A DNA stretch of 8,916 nt from an uncultured Pseudorhodoferax sp. (lineage in GTDB: Bacteria; Pseudomonadota; Gammaproteobacteria; Burkholderiales; Burkholderiaceae). Positions 1 to 7,231 of this stretch are shown here, piece by piece; position 1 is the first letter of the stretch, and every line of letters begins with the position of its first letter. Location: the NCBI GenBank assembly GCA_913776795.1, contig CAJYRH010000075.1:1-8916 (forward strand). The letters run 5' to 3'. Below the pieces are notes generated by a model. That model had not been told where the DNA came from. It made no database searches and worked only from the letters and a program-made list of their open reading frames with translations. The translations under genes and the position numbers were made by a program.

Positions 1-474
1 CCGCCAGGCGCACGGATTCCAGCCGCTCGCCTGGCGGCCTACCGGCGTCCGCAGCGCGCCACGCCGGTGGAGCCGCCCGTGCCCTACCCCGAGGACACGC
101 TGACCTACCTGGCCAACGTGTTCAACGACCAGGCCCGCCAGTTCTATGCGCGCCACGGCGTGAAGGTGATCGCCGCGGCCTACGAGTCGCACGAGGAGGA
201 AGGCGAGGTCTCGCTCATGATCACCAAGCACTGCGTGCGCTTCTCTCTGTCGCTGTGCCCGAAGCAGGCCAAGGGCGTCAAGGGCGTGCAGGGCCAGGTC
301 AAGGCCGAGCCGCTGGCGCTCATCAACGGCAAGGAAAAGCTGACCCTGCGCTTCGACTGCAAGCCCTGCGAGATGCACGTGGTGGGCAAGATCAAGCGCG
401 CGGTGCTGAGCGAGGCCCAGGCGCAGCCCATGACCTTCTACAGGACGCGGCCGGACGCGCAGGCCGCCCACTGA
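1..474 (+). CDS. U32-family peptidase-like protein, C-terminal part (RlhA/YdcP type), 5' truncated by window edge
   Basis: The reading frame is open from base 1 to the TGA at 472-474, so this is the last ~157 residues of a longer protein. A GTG at 67 exists but is unlikely to be the real start. The visible part resembles the C-terminal domain of U32 proteins such as E. coli RlhA (YdcP), which is needed for 5-hydroxylation of cytidine 2501 in 23S rRNA. The recognisable pieces are a YPEDTLTYLANVFND segment, AYESHEEEGEVSLM, and two cysteine pairs: CVRFSLSLC (Cys codons at 232 and 256) and FDCKPCEMHVVGKIK (Cys codons at 358 and 367). The paired cysteines suggest a metal or Fe-S site, as is known for other U32 members (UbiU/UbiV, at different cysteines); this is inference. 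Despite the family name, most U32 proteins studied act in RNA modification or ubiquinone hydroxylation. The family call is firm. The RlhA subtype is likely but not certain, because the catalytic half lies outside the window. Confidence 0.82.
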   Translation, partial: PPGARIPAARLAAYRRPQRATPVEPPVPYPEDTLTYLANVFNDQARQFYARHGVKVIAAAYESHEEEGEVSLMITKHCVRFSLSLCPKQAKGVKGVQGQVKAEPLALINGKEKLTLRFDCKPCEMHVVGKIKRAVLSEAQAQPMTFYRTRPDAQAAH

Positions 475-487
475 GCGCCCGCGCGCC

Positions 488-501
488 CGCGCGAAAGCGC
501 G
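488..501 (+). terminator. Possible GC hairpin downstream of the U32 gene (weak)
   Basis: Fourteen bases after the U32 stop codon, CGCGC (488-492) and GCGCG (497-501) can form a 5-bp all-GC stem closed by a GAAA (GNRA-type) tetraloop. No T-run follows, so it does not meet the criteria for an intrinsic terminator. It could protect an mRNA 3' end, or be chance in such GC-rich DNA. The rest of 475-640 shows no gene and no clear promoter. Confidence 0.22.
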
Positions 502-640
502 CTGGTCCGGCCACGGCCACCGCCGGTCCGCCAGCACTCCACCGGCCGGCGCCCGGCGCCGCAGCCGTGTGACACTGCGCGCCCGGCGGCCGGCGCACAC
601 GGCCCGCCTGCCCGTCCACGCCTGCCGCCACCAGCCTGCG

Positions 641-1588
641 ATGACCACCGAACTGCTGCTTGTCGACGACAACCCCACCATGGTCCAGCTGCTGGCGCGC
701 ATGCTCGGCGGCATGGGCCGCCTGCGTTTTGCCACCAACGGAACCGCCGCGCTGGAGCAGCTGCGCAAGCTGCCCGCCGACCTCGTGCTGCTGGATGCCG
801 AAATGCCGGGGATGAGCGGCTTCGAGGTCTGCGAGGCCATGAAGGCCGATCCGGCATTGGCCGACGTTCCGGTGATCTTCGTCACCGGCCACAGCGACGC
901 GGCCTTCGAGTTGCGCGGCCTGGAAGCGGGCGCCGTCGACTTCATCGCCAAACCCGTGAGCGAACCGCTGCTGCTGGCGCGGGTGCGCACGCAGCTGCGC
1001 CTGAAACGCCTGACGGACGAGCTGCGCCGCCTGGCCACCGTCGACGGCCTGACGGCCCTGTCCAACCGCCGCGCGTTCGACGCGGCGCTCGAACGCGAAT
1101 GGCAGCGCGCATCGCGCGATGGCGCGCCCCTGGCGCTGCTGCTCATGGACGTGGACCATTTCAAGAAGTACAACGACCACTACGGCCACCCGGCCGGCGA
1201 CGCCTGCCTGCAGGCCGTGGCCGGCGCGCTGCAGGCCGTGGCCCATCGACCGGCCGACCTGGCTGCACGCTATGGCGGCGAGGAATTCGCACTGCTGCTG
1301 CCGCACACCACGCTGGACGGGGCCGGCCACATCGCCACGCGCGTCCAGGATGCGGTGGCCGCGCTGGCTTTGCCGCATGCCGCATCGCCGAACCGCCCCA
1401 CGGTCAGCATCAGCATCGGCGTGTGCGGGCGCATGCCCGAGACCCCGCCCGCGCTGGGTCCGGCGGATCTGCTGGCCCGCGCCGATGAGGCGCTGTACGC
1501 CGCCAAGACGGCAGGCCGCGCCTGCCACCGCGTGCTGCCCCTGCGTTCCGGCGAGCCGCTGCCGACCGGCGCCCACGCCATTCCATGA
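641..1588 (+). CDS. Response regulator with GGDEF domain: diguanylate cyclase (REC-GGDEF)
   Basis: A 315-residue cytoplasmic protein that should make cyclic di-GMP from two GTP when its receiver is phosphorylated. Residues ~1-120 form a REC domain: acidic pair D9-D10, phospho-acceptor D52 in LLDAEMPG, T82, and K104 in the KP motif. A short helical linker (~115-134) leads into the GGDEF domain (~135-300), with DGLTALSNRR, MDVDHFKKYND, and the catalytic GGEEF at 212-216. The canonical RxxD product-inhibition site (R203-P-A-D206) lies exactly five residues before it. All key residues are present, so an active, feedback-inhibited enzyme is expected. ATG 641 is chosen because the receiver's first strand starts there. 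The in-frame GTG at 569 would add 24 Arg/Pro-rich residues unlike the family; neither start has a clear Shine-Dalgarno. The stop overlaps the next gene's start (ATGA, 1585-1588), so the cyclase and kinase are almost certainly co-translated, and the kinase is its probable phosphodonor. The architecture resembles WspR/PleD-type cyclases with a single receiver. Confidence 0.93.
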   Translation: MTTELLLVDDNPTMVQLLARMLGGMGRLRFATNGTAALEQLRKLPADLVLLDAEMPGMSGFEVCEAMKADPALADVPVIFVTGHSDAAFELRGLEAGAVDFIAKPVSEPLLLARVRTQLRLKRLTDELRRLATVDGLTALSNRRAFDAALEREWQRASRDGAPLALLLMDVDHFKKYNDHYGHPAGDACLQAVAGALQAVAHRPADLAARYGGEEFALLLPHTTLDGAGHIATRVQDAVAALALPHAASPNRPTVSISIGVCGRMPETPPALGPADLLARADEALYAAKTAGRACHRVLPLRSGEPLPTGAHAIP

Positions 1589-4500
1589 GCCGCGGCCAAC
1601 TGCGGCCCGCGCTGGCCTGGGCCAGCGGGCTCGCCGTCTTCCTGCTTGGCCTGGCGCTGGCCGCGGCCGCGGCGCGCTGGCAGGACGAGCGCAACCGCGA
1701 AGTGGCGGACCAACGCTTCCAGGAGTTGTCCCAGCGTGTGCTCGGCCACATCCGCGACCGCATGCGCAGCTACGAAAAGGGGTTGCGCGGCCTGCGCGGC
1801 GCCGTCGTCGTCCAGGGTGGCACGGCGCTCAGCCATGCCCAGATGCAGGCCTACAGCGCCACGCGCAACGTGGAAGGCGAGTTTCCTGGCGCACGTGGCT
1901 TCGGCGTGATCTGGCGCGTGCCCGTGGCCGACGAGGCGGCCTACCTCGCCCGGGCACGTGCCGACGGCCGGCCCGACTTCGCCATCCGCCAGCTCGCGCC
2001 CCATGGTCAGGAGCGCTTCGTCATCGAGCTGATCGAGCCGGTCGAGAACAACCGTCCCGCGGTGGGTCTGGACATCGGCTCGGAACCGTCGCGCCGCCGG
2101 GCCGCAGAGACGGCCATGCGCACGGGAGACGCCACCCTGAGCGGTCCGCTGGTGCTGGTGCAGACCCAGGGGCCACAGGACCGCGGGTTCGTCGTGGCGC
2201 TTCCGATCTACCGCCCCGGGCTGCCGCTCGGCACCGAGGCCGAGCGGGAGGCGGCCACCACCGGGTGGACCTACGCCCCGCTGGTCATCCACGAGGTGCT
2301 GGCGGGCGCAGACCAGGACGGCGCGCTGTACACGCTGCGGCTGACCGACCTCGATCCCAAGGACGGCGGCGTGTTCTACGACACCGCGGTCGGCACCGCC
2401 ATCGCCGCCGACGGCCCCGAGCGCCGCATCGTCACCCAGCTCTTCGGCCGCCAATGGCAGGCGCAGCTGCACGCCACGCCGGCGTTCATGCAGGCACTGG
2501 ACCAGCGCGACCCGCGAGCCGTCGGACTGGCGCTCAGCGTCATCGCCGCCCTGGCAGGCGGCCTGGTGGCCTTGGGGGGGCACACCCTGCAACGCAAGCG
2601 CCGCATGCACCTGGAGGTGGCCCGCCGCGCCGCCATCGTCGACAGCTCCGAGGAAGCCATCATCGCCGGCACGCTGGAAGGGGTGATCACGGAATGGAAC
2701 GCCGGGGCCGAGCGCCTGTTCGGATTGCCCGCCGCCCAGGCGCTGGGGCGCCAGGCCGCCAGCCTGCTGCTGCCGCTGGCGCGGCAGCAGGAAGATGCAG
2801 ACATCCGCGCCGTCATCGCGCGCGGCGAGCGGGTGCTGCCCACCATCACCACGCGCCAGCATGCCGACGGCAGCCTGATCGACGTCTCGCTGACGGCCTC
2901 GCCGGTGTTCGACGCCACCGGCCGCTGCATCGGCTTTGCCAAGATCATGCGCGACATCCGCGAGGCGCGGCGGGCCCAGCTCGCCCTGGCGGCGCTCAAT
3001 GCGCAGCTGGAGCAGCAGGTCGCCGACCGCACCGCCAGCCTGGACGCCGCGCGCCATACGCTGCAGGCCATCCTGGACGCGATGCCTTCGCAGATCGGGT
3101 ATTGGGATCGCACGCTGCACAACCAGGTGGCCAACCGCGCCTACCGCGACTGGTTCGGTGTCGAGCCCGCCTCGCTGCACGGCCGCCACATGCGAGATCT
3201 GCTCGGGCCGGAGCACTTCGCCGCCAGCCAGGAGCGCCTGGCGGCCGCGCTGGCCGGGCAGGCCCAGACCTTCCAGGGCCTGCCGGTCGCCCGTCCGGAC
3301 GGCCAGGGCAATCGCCAGGCACTGGTCAACTATCTGCCCGACATCGTCGATGGGGAGGTGCGCGGCATCTTCACGCTCGTGCACGACGTCACGGAGCTCG
3401 TGGAGGGCCGGCTGGCGCTGGCCGCAGCCGAACGGGCGCAGGCCGCGCTGCTGGAGACACTGGACCGCCATTCCATCGTGTCGGTGGCCGACCGCAAGGG
3501 CGACATCATCAGCGTGAACGCGGCCTTCTGCCGCATCTCGGGCTACTCCGAGGACGAACTCGTCGGCCGCAACCACCGCATCGTCAACAGCGGCCACCAC
3601 GACCGCGACTTCTGGCGTGCCATGTGGCGCACGCTGGCAGCCGGCAGCAGCTGGCGCGCCGAGGTCTGCAACCGCGCCAAGGATGGTTCGCTCTACTGGG
3701 TCGACAGCGTCGTCGCGCCCTTCTACGACCTGGACGGGCGCATCGAGAAATATGTTTCCATCCGCACCGACATCACCCCGATCAAGCGTCTGCAGCAAGA
3801 GGCCGAGGCCGCCAGGCGGGAGGCCGAGCGGACCAGCCGCTTCCTGGGCGAACTGCTGGATGCATCGACCCAGTTCTCCATCATCGCCTGTCAGCCCGAC
3901 GGCACGGTCAGCGTGTTCAACCAGGGTGCCGAGCGCCTGCTGGGCTACCGCGCGCAGGAGGTCGTCGGCCATGCCAACTGCCTGGACTTCCATGAGCCGC
4001 GCGAGCTCGAAGAGCGCGCGCAGGCGCTGTCCGAACGGCTGCAGCGCAACGTGCCACCCGCGCTGGCGCTCGTCGACGCCGTGATGCTGGACACCCCGCA
4101 GGAATGGCGCTACCGCCGCAAGGACGGCAGCGTGGTGCCGGTGTCGCTGGTGGTCACCGCCTTGCACGACCCCGACGGGCAGCTGCTCGGCTACCTGGGC
4201 ATCGCACACGACATCAGCGGCCGGCTGCGGCACGAGGAGCGGCTGCAGCAGGCCGTGCACGACGCGCGCCGCGCCAACGAATCCAAGAGCCGGTTCCTGG
4301 CCAACATGAGCCATGAGATCCGCACGCCGATGAACGCGGTGATCGGGCTGGCCTACGTGCTCGAACGCACCCGGCTGGACGCCGACCAGGCGGCGTCCGT
4401 GCACAAGATCCGCCTGGCGGGCCAGGCCCTGCTGGCCATCATCAACGACGTGCTCGACCTGTCCAAGCTGGATGCGGGAGAGATGCGGCTGGAGCGCGCG

Positions 4501-6045
4501 CCGTTCCAGCTGGCCACGCTGGCGCGCGAGGTCGTGCAGTTGCTGTCCGTGCAGGCCGAAGCGCGCGGGATCGCGCTGGCCATGGAACTGCCCGCCACCC
4601 TGCCCGACACCGTGGAAGGCGACGCGACGAGGCTGCGCCAGATCCTGACCAATCTGCTCAGCAACGCGATCAAGTTCACCGAGCAGGGCCAGGTCGTGCT
4701 GCGGCTGCAGCAGCAGCCCGCCCCCGCAGGCGTGCTGGGCCTGCGCGTGCGGGTGGAGGACACCGGGATCGGCATCGCGCCCGAGGCGGTGGACCGCCTG
4801 TTCAGTCCGTTCGTGCAGGCCGACTCCTCCACCACGCGCCGCTTCGGCGGTACCGGGCTCGGGCTGTCCATCGTCAAGCAGCTGGTCGCCATGATGGATG
4901 GCAGCATCACCGTGCAAAGCACACCGGGCCAGGGCAGCACCTTCCAGGTCGACCTGCAGCTGCCGATCGCCGACGGCGTCGGGCCACTGCCCGCGCAAGC
5001 CACCACGGCGACCGCCGGCGCGCAGCTGCAGGGCGTGCGGGTGCTGGTTGTGGACGACAACGCCATGAACCAGGAGGTGGCGCGGCGCATCCTCGTGCTC
5101 GAACAGGCCGAGGTGCATGTGGCCGGCAACGGCCTGGAGGCGGTGCAGCGCCTCATGACCGAGCCCCATGGCTTCGACGCCGTGCTCATGGATGTGCAGA
5201 TGCCCGTGCTCGATGGACTGGACGCCACGCGGCGCATCCGCAGCGCGCTGGGGCTGACACGGCTGCCCATCATCGGCCTGACGGCAGGCGTGTCGGCCGG
5301 CGAGGGCCGCCGCGCCCGCAGTGCCGGCATGAACGAGGTGCTCGGCAAGCCGATCGATCCGGACGAGCTGGTGCGCTGCGTGCAGAGCCTGGCCCTTGCC
5401 ACCGGCGAGGCGCGCGCAGCCATGCCCGCTGCCGCGCCATCCGCGCCGGGCAGGGACTGGCCGGCGATCGAGGGCATCGACGCGGCCAGGGCCAGCTTCC
5501 ACCTGCGCGGCGATGCCGTGCTGTTCGCGAGGTTGCTGCGCCAGACGCTCGCCGACTTCGCCGACTTCGCCGACCCGGCCGTGCCGGCGCCCGCGGCCGG
5601 CACGGTGGGCGACGCGGCGACGCTGGCCGCCCGGCTGCACCAGCTCAAAGGCAGCGCGGCGACCTTGGCCGCCAGCCGCCTGGCGGCCGCAGCGTCGCAG
5701 GCCGAGGCGGCCGCGCGCACGGGCGCCGGCAACCTGCCCAGACCGCTGCGCACCGAACTGGCCCAGGCCCTGCAGGCGCTCGCGCACGCCAGCGCCGCAC
5801 TGCCCACCGAGCCCGCACCGCCCGTCGCGACGGTGGCGGCGGGTACCGCCATCGATCCTGCTGCCGTCGTGCGCTTGCGCTCGCAGTTGCACCAGCGCGA
5901 CCTGGCTGCGATGGACGGCTTCGCCGAACTGGCGCCCTACCTGCGCGAGCACCTGGGCGAAAGTGCGTTCGGCGCGCTGCGCTCGCATGTGGAGCAGCTC
6001 GACTTCGGCGCGGCTGCGCAGGAGCTGGAAGGTCTGCACCCCTAG
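1585..6045 (+). CDS. CHASE/multi-PAS hybrid sensor histidine kinase with receiver and Hpt domains
   Basis: A 1486-residue inner-membrane kinase. MSRGQLR precedes TM1 (~13-31), so residues ~33-311 should be periplasmic. They carry a CHASE sensor domain (GFGVIW near 106-111, N-x4-G-x-D near 156-163, a hydrophobic-PIY strand near 203-209). TM2 spans ~312-333. Four PAS domains follow at ~349-460, ~493-605, ~625-735 and ~753-877, joined by coiled-coil-like linkers. HisKA has the H-box SHEIRTPMN with H910. The HATPase domain (~1005-1128) has N-box N1023/N1027, G1 DTGIGI at D1059, and G2 GGTGLGLSI at 1088-1096. A REC domain (~1151-1270) has D1157/D1158, phospho-acceptor D1203, T1233 and K1255. An Hpt domain (~1300-1395) has H1352 in HQLKGSAATL. 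A helical tail (~1420-1483) follows an Ala/Pro linker. No catalytic residue is missing, so this is a complete His-Asp-His relay of the BarA/ArcB class with a larger sensor part. There is no Shine-Dalgarno; translation is probably coupled to the upstream cyclase through the ATGA overlap. CHASE domains bind small extracellular molecules in plant cytokinin receptors, but the ligand here is unknown. PAS3 (NSGHH, then WRAEVCNRAKDGSLYWVDS) resembles flavin-type PAS domains of NifL/Aer; this is inference. Confidence 0.95.
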   Translation: MSRGQLRPALAWASGLAVFLLGLALAAAAARWQDERNREVADQRFQELSQRVLGHIRDRMRSYEKGLRGLRGAVVVQGGTALSHAQMQAYSATRNVEGEFPGARGFGVIWRVPVADEAAYLARARADGRPDFAIRQLAPHGQERFVIELIEPVENNRPAVGLDIGSEPSRRRAAETAMRTGDATLSGPLVLVQTQGPQDRGFVVALPIYRPGLPLGTEAEREAATTGWTYAPLVIHEVLAGADQDGALYTLRLTDLDPKDGGVFYDTAVGTAIAADGPERRIVTQLFGRQWQAQLHATPAFMQALDQRDPRAVGLALSVIAALAGGLVALGGHTLQRKRRMHLEVARRAAIVDSSEEAIIAGTLEGVITEWNAGAERLFGLPAAQALGRQAASLLLPLARQQEDADIRAVIARGERVLPTITTRQHADGSLIDVSLTASPVFDATGRCIGFAKIMRDIREARRAQLALAALNAQLEQQVADRTASLDAARHTLQAILDAMPSQIGYWDRTLHNQVANRAYRDWFGVEPASLHGRHMRDLLGPEHFAASQERLAAALAGQAQTFQGLPVARPDGQGNRQALVNYLPDIVDGEVRGIFTLVHDVTELVEGRLALAAAERAQAALLETLDRHSIVSVADRKGDIISVNAAFCRISGYSEDELVGRNHRIVNSGHHDRDFWRAMWRTLAAGSSWRAEVCNRAKDGSLYWVDSVVAPFYDLDGRIEKYVSIRTDITPIKRLQQEAEAARREAERTSRFLGELLDASTQFSIIACQPDGTVSVFNQGAERLLGYRAQEVVGHANCLDFHEPRELEERAQALSERLQRNVPPALALVDAVMLDTPQEWRYRRKDGSVVPVSLVVTALHDPDGQLLGYLGIAHDISGRLRHEERLQQAVHDARRANESKSRFLANMSHEIRTPMNAVIGLAYVLERTRLDADQAASVHKIRLAGQALLAIINDVLDLSKLDAGEMRLERAPFQLATLAREVVQLLSVQAEARGIALAMELPATLPDTVEGDATRLRQILTNLLSNAIKFTEQGQVVLRLQQQPAPAGVLGLRVRVEDTGIGIAPEAVDRLFSPFVQADSSTTRRFGGTGLGLSIVKQLVAMMDGSITVQSTPGQGSTFQVDLQLPIADGVGPLPAQATTATAGAQLQGVRVLVVDDNAMNQEVARRILVLEQAEVHVAGNGLEAVQRLMTEPHGFDAVLMDVQMPVLDGLDATRRIRSALGLTRLPIIGLTAGVSAGEGRRARSAGMNEVLGKPIDPDELVRCVQSLALATGEARAAMPAAAPSAPGRDWPAIEGIDAARASFHLRGDAVLFARLLRQTLADFADFADPAVPAPAAGTVGDAATLAARLHQLKGSAATLAASRLAAAASQAEAAARTGAGNLPRPLRTELAQALQALAHASAALPTEPAPPVATVAAGTAIDPAAVVRLRSQLHQRDLAAMDGFAELAPYLREHLGESAFGALRSHVEQLDFGAAAQELEGLHP

Positions 6046-6130
6046 CCGCTCGCGCACCGCGGCACCCGGAGCGCCCCGGCGACCGACGAACGGCGGCGCA
6101 CAGCCCCTGGACGGCACCTCGACACCGAAG

Positions 6131-6158
6131 TTTCAGACAGTCTTCAGTCACCTTTCAG
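6131..6158 (+). promoter_or_regulatory. Triple direct repeat (TTCAG, 11-bp period): candidate operator for an OmpR/PhoB-class regulator
   Basis: TTTCAG at 6131, CTTCAG at 6142 and TTTCAG at 6153 share the core TTCAG, spaced exactly 11 bp start to start. On the other strand this reads CTGAAA-N5-CTGAAG-N5-CTGAAA. Direct hexamers with 5-bp gaps, about one helical turn apart, are the known site geometry of OmpR/PhoB-family winged-helix response regulators (for example PhoB, PmrA and QseB boxes). The block is clearly AT-richer than its surroundings and lies 61-88 bases before the ATG of the alpha/beta hydrolase, inside the only sizeable gap (6046-6218) between the two operons. The position fits activation of the hydrolase-phosphoesterase-oxidoreductase operon. 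A weak -10-like TATTCC (6173-6178) or TACGTT (6185-6190) follows, but no convincing -35/-10 pair can be fixed. The repeats are seen directly; the regulator class is inferred. Confidence 0.5.
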
Positions 6159-6218
6159 GACTTTCCCGCGGGTATTCCCGACAGTACGTTCTGCCCGTAC
6201 CGCCAGAGCGCCCGCGCC

Positions 6219-7226
6219 ATGACCCTGAGCAATTTCTACCCGCCACTTGCCACCCTCACGCTGTTCGCCATGCTGGGCCTGGCCTATGTGCTCGCCTGCG
6301 CCTGCATCGCCCACCGTTTCACCCGCGTGCGCCCGCCCCGCCACATGCCGCACGTGGCGCACCCGCAGCTGCGCGAGCATGCCGTGCAGTTCACCGCGCG
6401 CGACGGCCGCGCCCACATCGACGCCTGGTACCTGCCGGCCGAGCCGCGCCAGGGTGCCGTCATCCTCGTGCACGGCAAGGACGCCTGCCGCGGCGAGCAG
6501 GGCAAGGCCCCCTCGCTGGCGCTGGCCGCGCGGCTGCGGGACGTGGGCATGTCGGTGCTGCTGATCGACCTGCGCGGCCACGGCGACAGCAGCCCGGCGC
6601 GGCTGAGCTACGGCTGGCACGAGCGCCACGACGTGCTGGGCGCCGTGGATTTCCTGCGCGAACGCGGCTATGCACCGGGCCGCATCGGCGTGCTGGGTGT
6701 GTCGCTGGGCGCCGGCACGGCCGCCCTGGCCGCCGCGGAGGAGACCGCCATCGGCGCAGTGGTGCTGGACAGCGCCTTCGCCAGCTTCGAGCAGATGCTG
6801 GGTCGACAGTTCTCGCGGCTGTCGCGGCTGCCGGACTGGTTCCTGCCCGGCACGCTGGCGGCAGCCCGCCTGCTGCTGGGCGTGGACGTGCGCCGCGTGC
6901 AGCCGCTGTCGTGCATGCCCCGGCTGCGCGGGCGGCCCGTGCTCGTGATCCACAGCCAGGGCGACCGTTTCGTGCCTGCCGCCGACGCCCATGCGCTGGC
7001 GGAGGCCTGCGGCGGCGAATGCTGGCGCACCGAGAGCGAGGGGCACAGCGGCTCGTACCGCGCACTGCCGCTGGCCTACGAGATCCGCGTGGCGAGCTTC
7101 TTCGCGCGCCACCTGGACGTGGTGCCGCCGCGCCACCATGTCAGCGCGCACCTGCCCGGCCCCGACACCCGACCCCGCACCGCGCCGCAGCCCAGGCTGC
7201 CGCGCCATGCACCGCAACCCGCCTGA
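6219..7226 (+). CDS. Membrane-anchored alpha/beta hydrolase
   Basis: A 335-residue serine hydrolase of the alpha/beta fold (COG1073-like). Residues ~10-31 form one hydrophobic segment with no positive charge before it and HRFTRVRPPRH after it. The positive-inside rule therefore suggests a signal anchor with the catalytic domain facing the cytoplasm. Catalytic features in order are the oxyanion-type HGK at 85-87, the strand LLIDLRGHGDS, nucleophile S162 in the elbow GVSLGAG, acid D249 in SQGDRFV, and base H276 in EGHSGSY. The triad is complete, so it should be an active esterase, lipase-like enzyme or acylhydrolase; the substrate cannot be told. The last ~30 residues are a Pro/Arg/His-rich tail, probably disordered. 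ATG 6219 begins just before the anchor; only a poor AGAG-like ribosome site precedes it. Its stop is 5 bases from the start of the next gene, so the two belong to one operon, together with the GMC oxidoreductase. It has no visible functional link to the upstream kinase. Confidence 0.88.
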   Translation: MTLSNFYPPLATLTLFAMLGLAYVLACACIAHRFTRVRPPRHMPHVAHPQLREHAVQFTARDGRAHIDAWYLPAEPRQGAVILVHGKDACRGEQGKAPSLALAARLRDVGMSVLLIDLRGHGDSSPARLSYGWHERHDVLGAVDFLRERGYAPGRIGVLGVSLGAGTAALAAAEETAIGAVVLDSAFASFEQMLGRQFSRLSRLPDWFLPGTLAAARLLLGVDVRRVQPLSCMPRLRGRPVLVIHSQGDRFVPAADAHALAEACGGECWRTESEGHSGSYRALPLAYEIRVASFFARHLDVVPPRHHVSAHLPGPDTRPRTAPQPRLPRHAPQPA

Positions 7227-7231
7227 CGCCC

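Noticed and set aside
501..535. GCTGG...CCAGC and the repeated GGTCCG between the U32 gene and the cyclase, as a possible structured RNA.
   Set aside because: The inner bases do not pair beyond the first five, and the repeats are short and GC-only.
569..640. Longer cyclase start at GTG 569.
   Set aside because: It would add 24 Arg/Pro-rich residues before a receiver domain that normally starts within a few residues of the N-terminus. No ribosome site supports it.
1119..3995. A 958-codon + strand frame overlapping the end of the cyclase and the sensor half of the kinase.
   Set aside because: The translation is Arg/Pro/Ala-rich with no recognisable fold, and it overlaps two genes with complete domain motifs in another frame.
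1270..6117. A stop-free antisense frame of about 1615 codons opposite the kinase gene.
   Set aside because: It shows no domain motifs, is low in complexity (runs of Gln, Arg, Gly, His), and mirrors the codon pattern of the real kinase. Long antisense open frames are expected in ~70% GC DNA, where stop codons are rare.
6165..6172. CCCGCGGG palindrome just after the triple repeat.
   Set aside because: An 8-bp GC palindrome is common by chance in this base composition and has no second arm or T-run to make it an operator or terminator.
5396..7231. Upstream extension of the phosphoesterase frame, which is open back to 5396.
   Set aside because: It would run out of frame through the kinase's Hpt region and the whole hydrolase. 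The domain begins directly at ATG 7232, so the extension is a GC-driven open frame.
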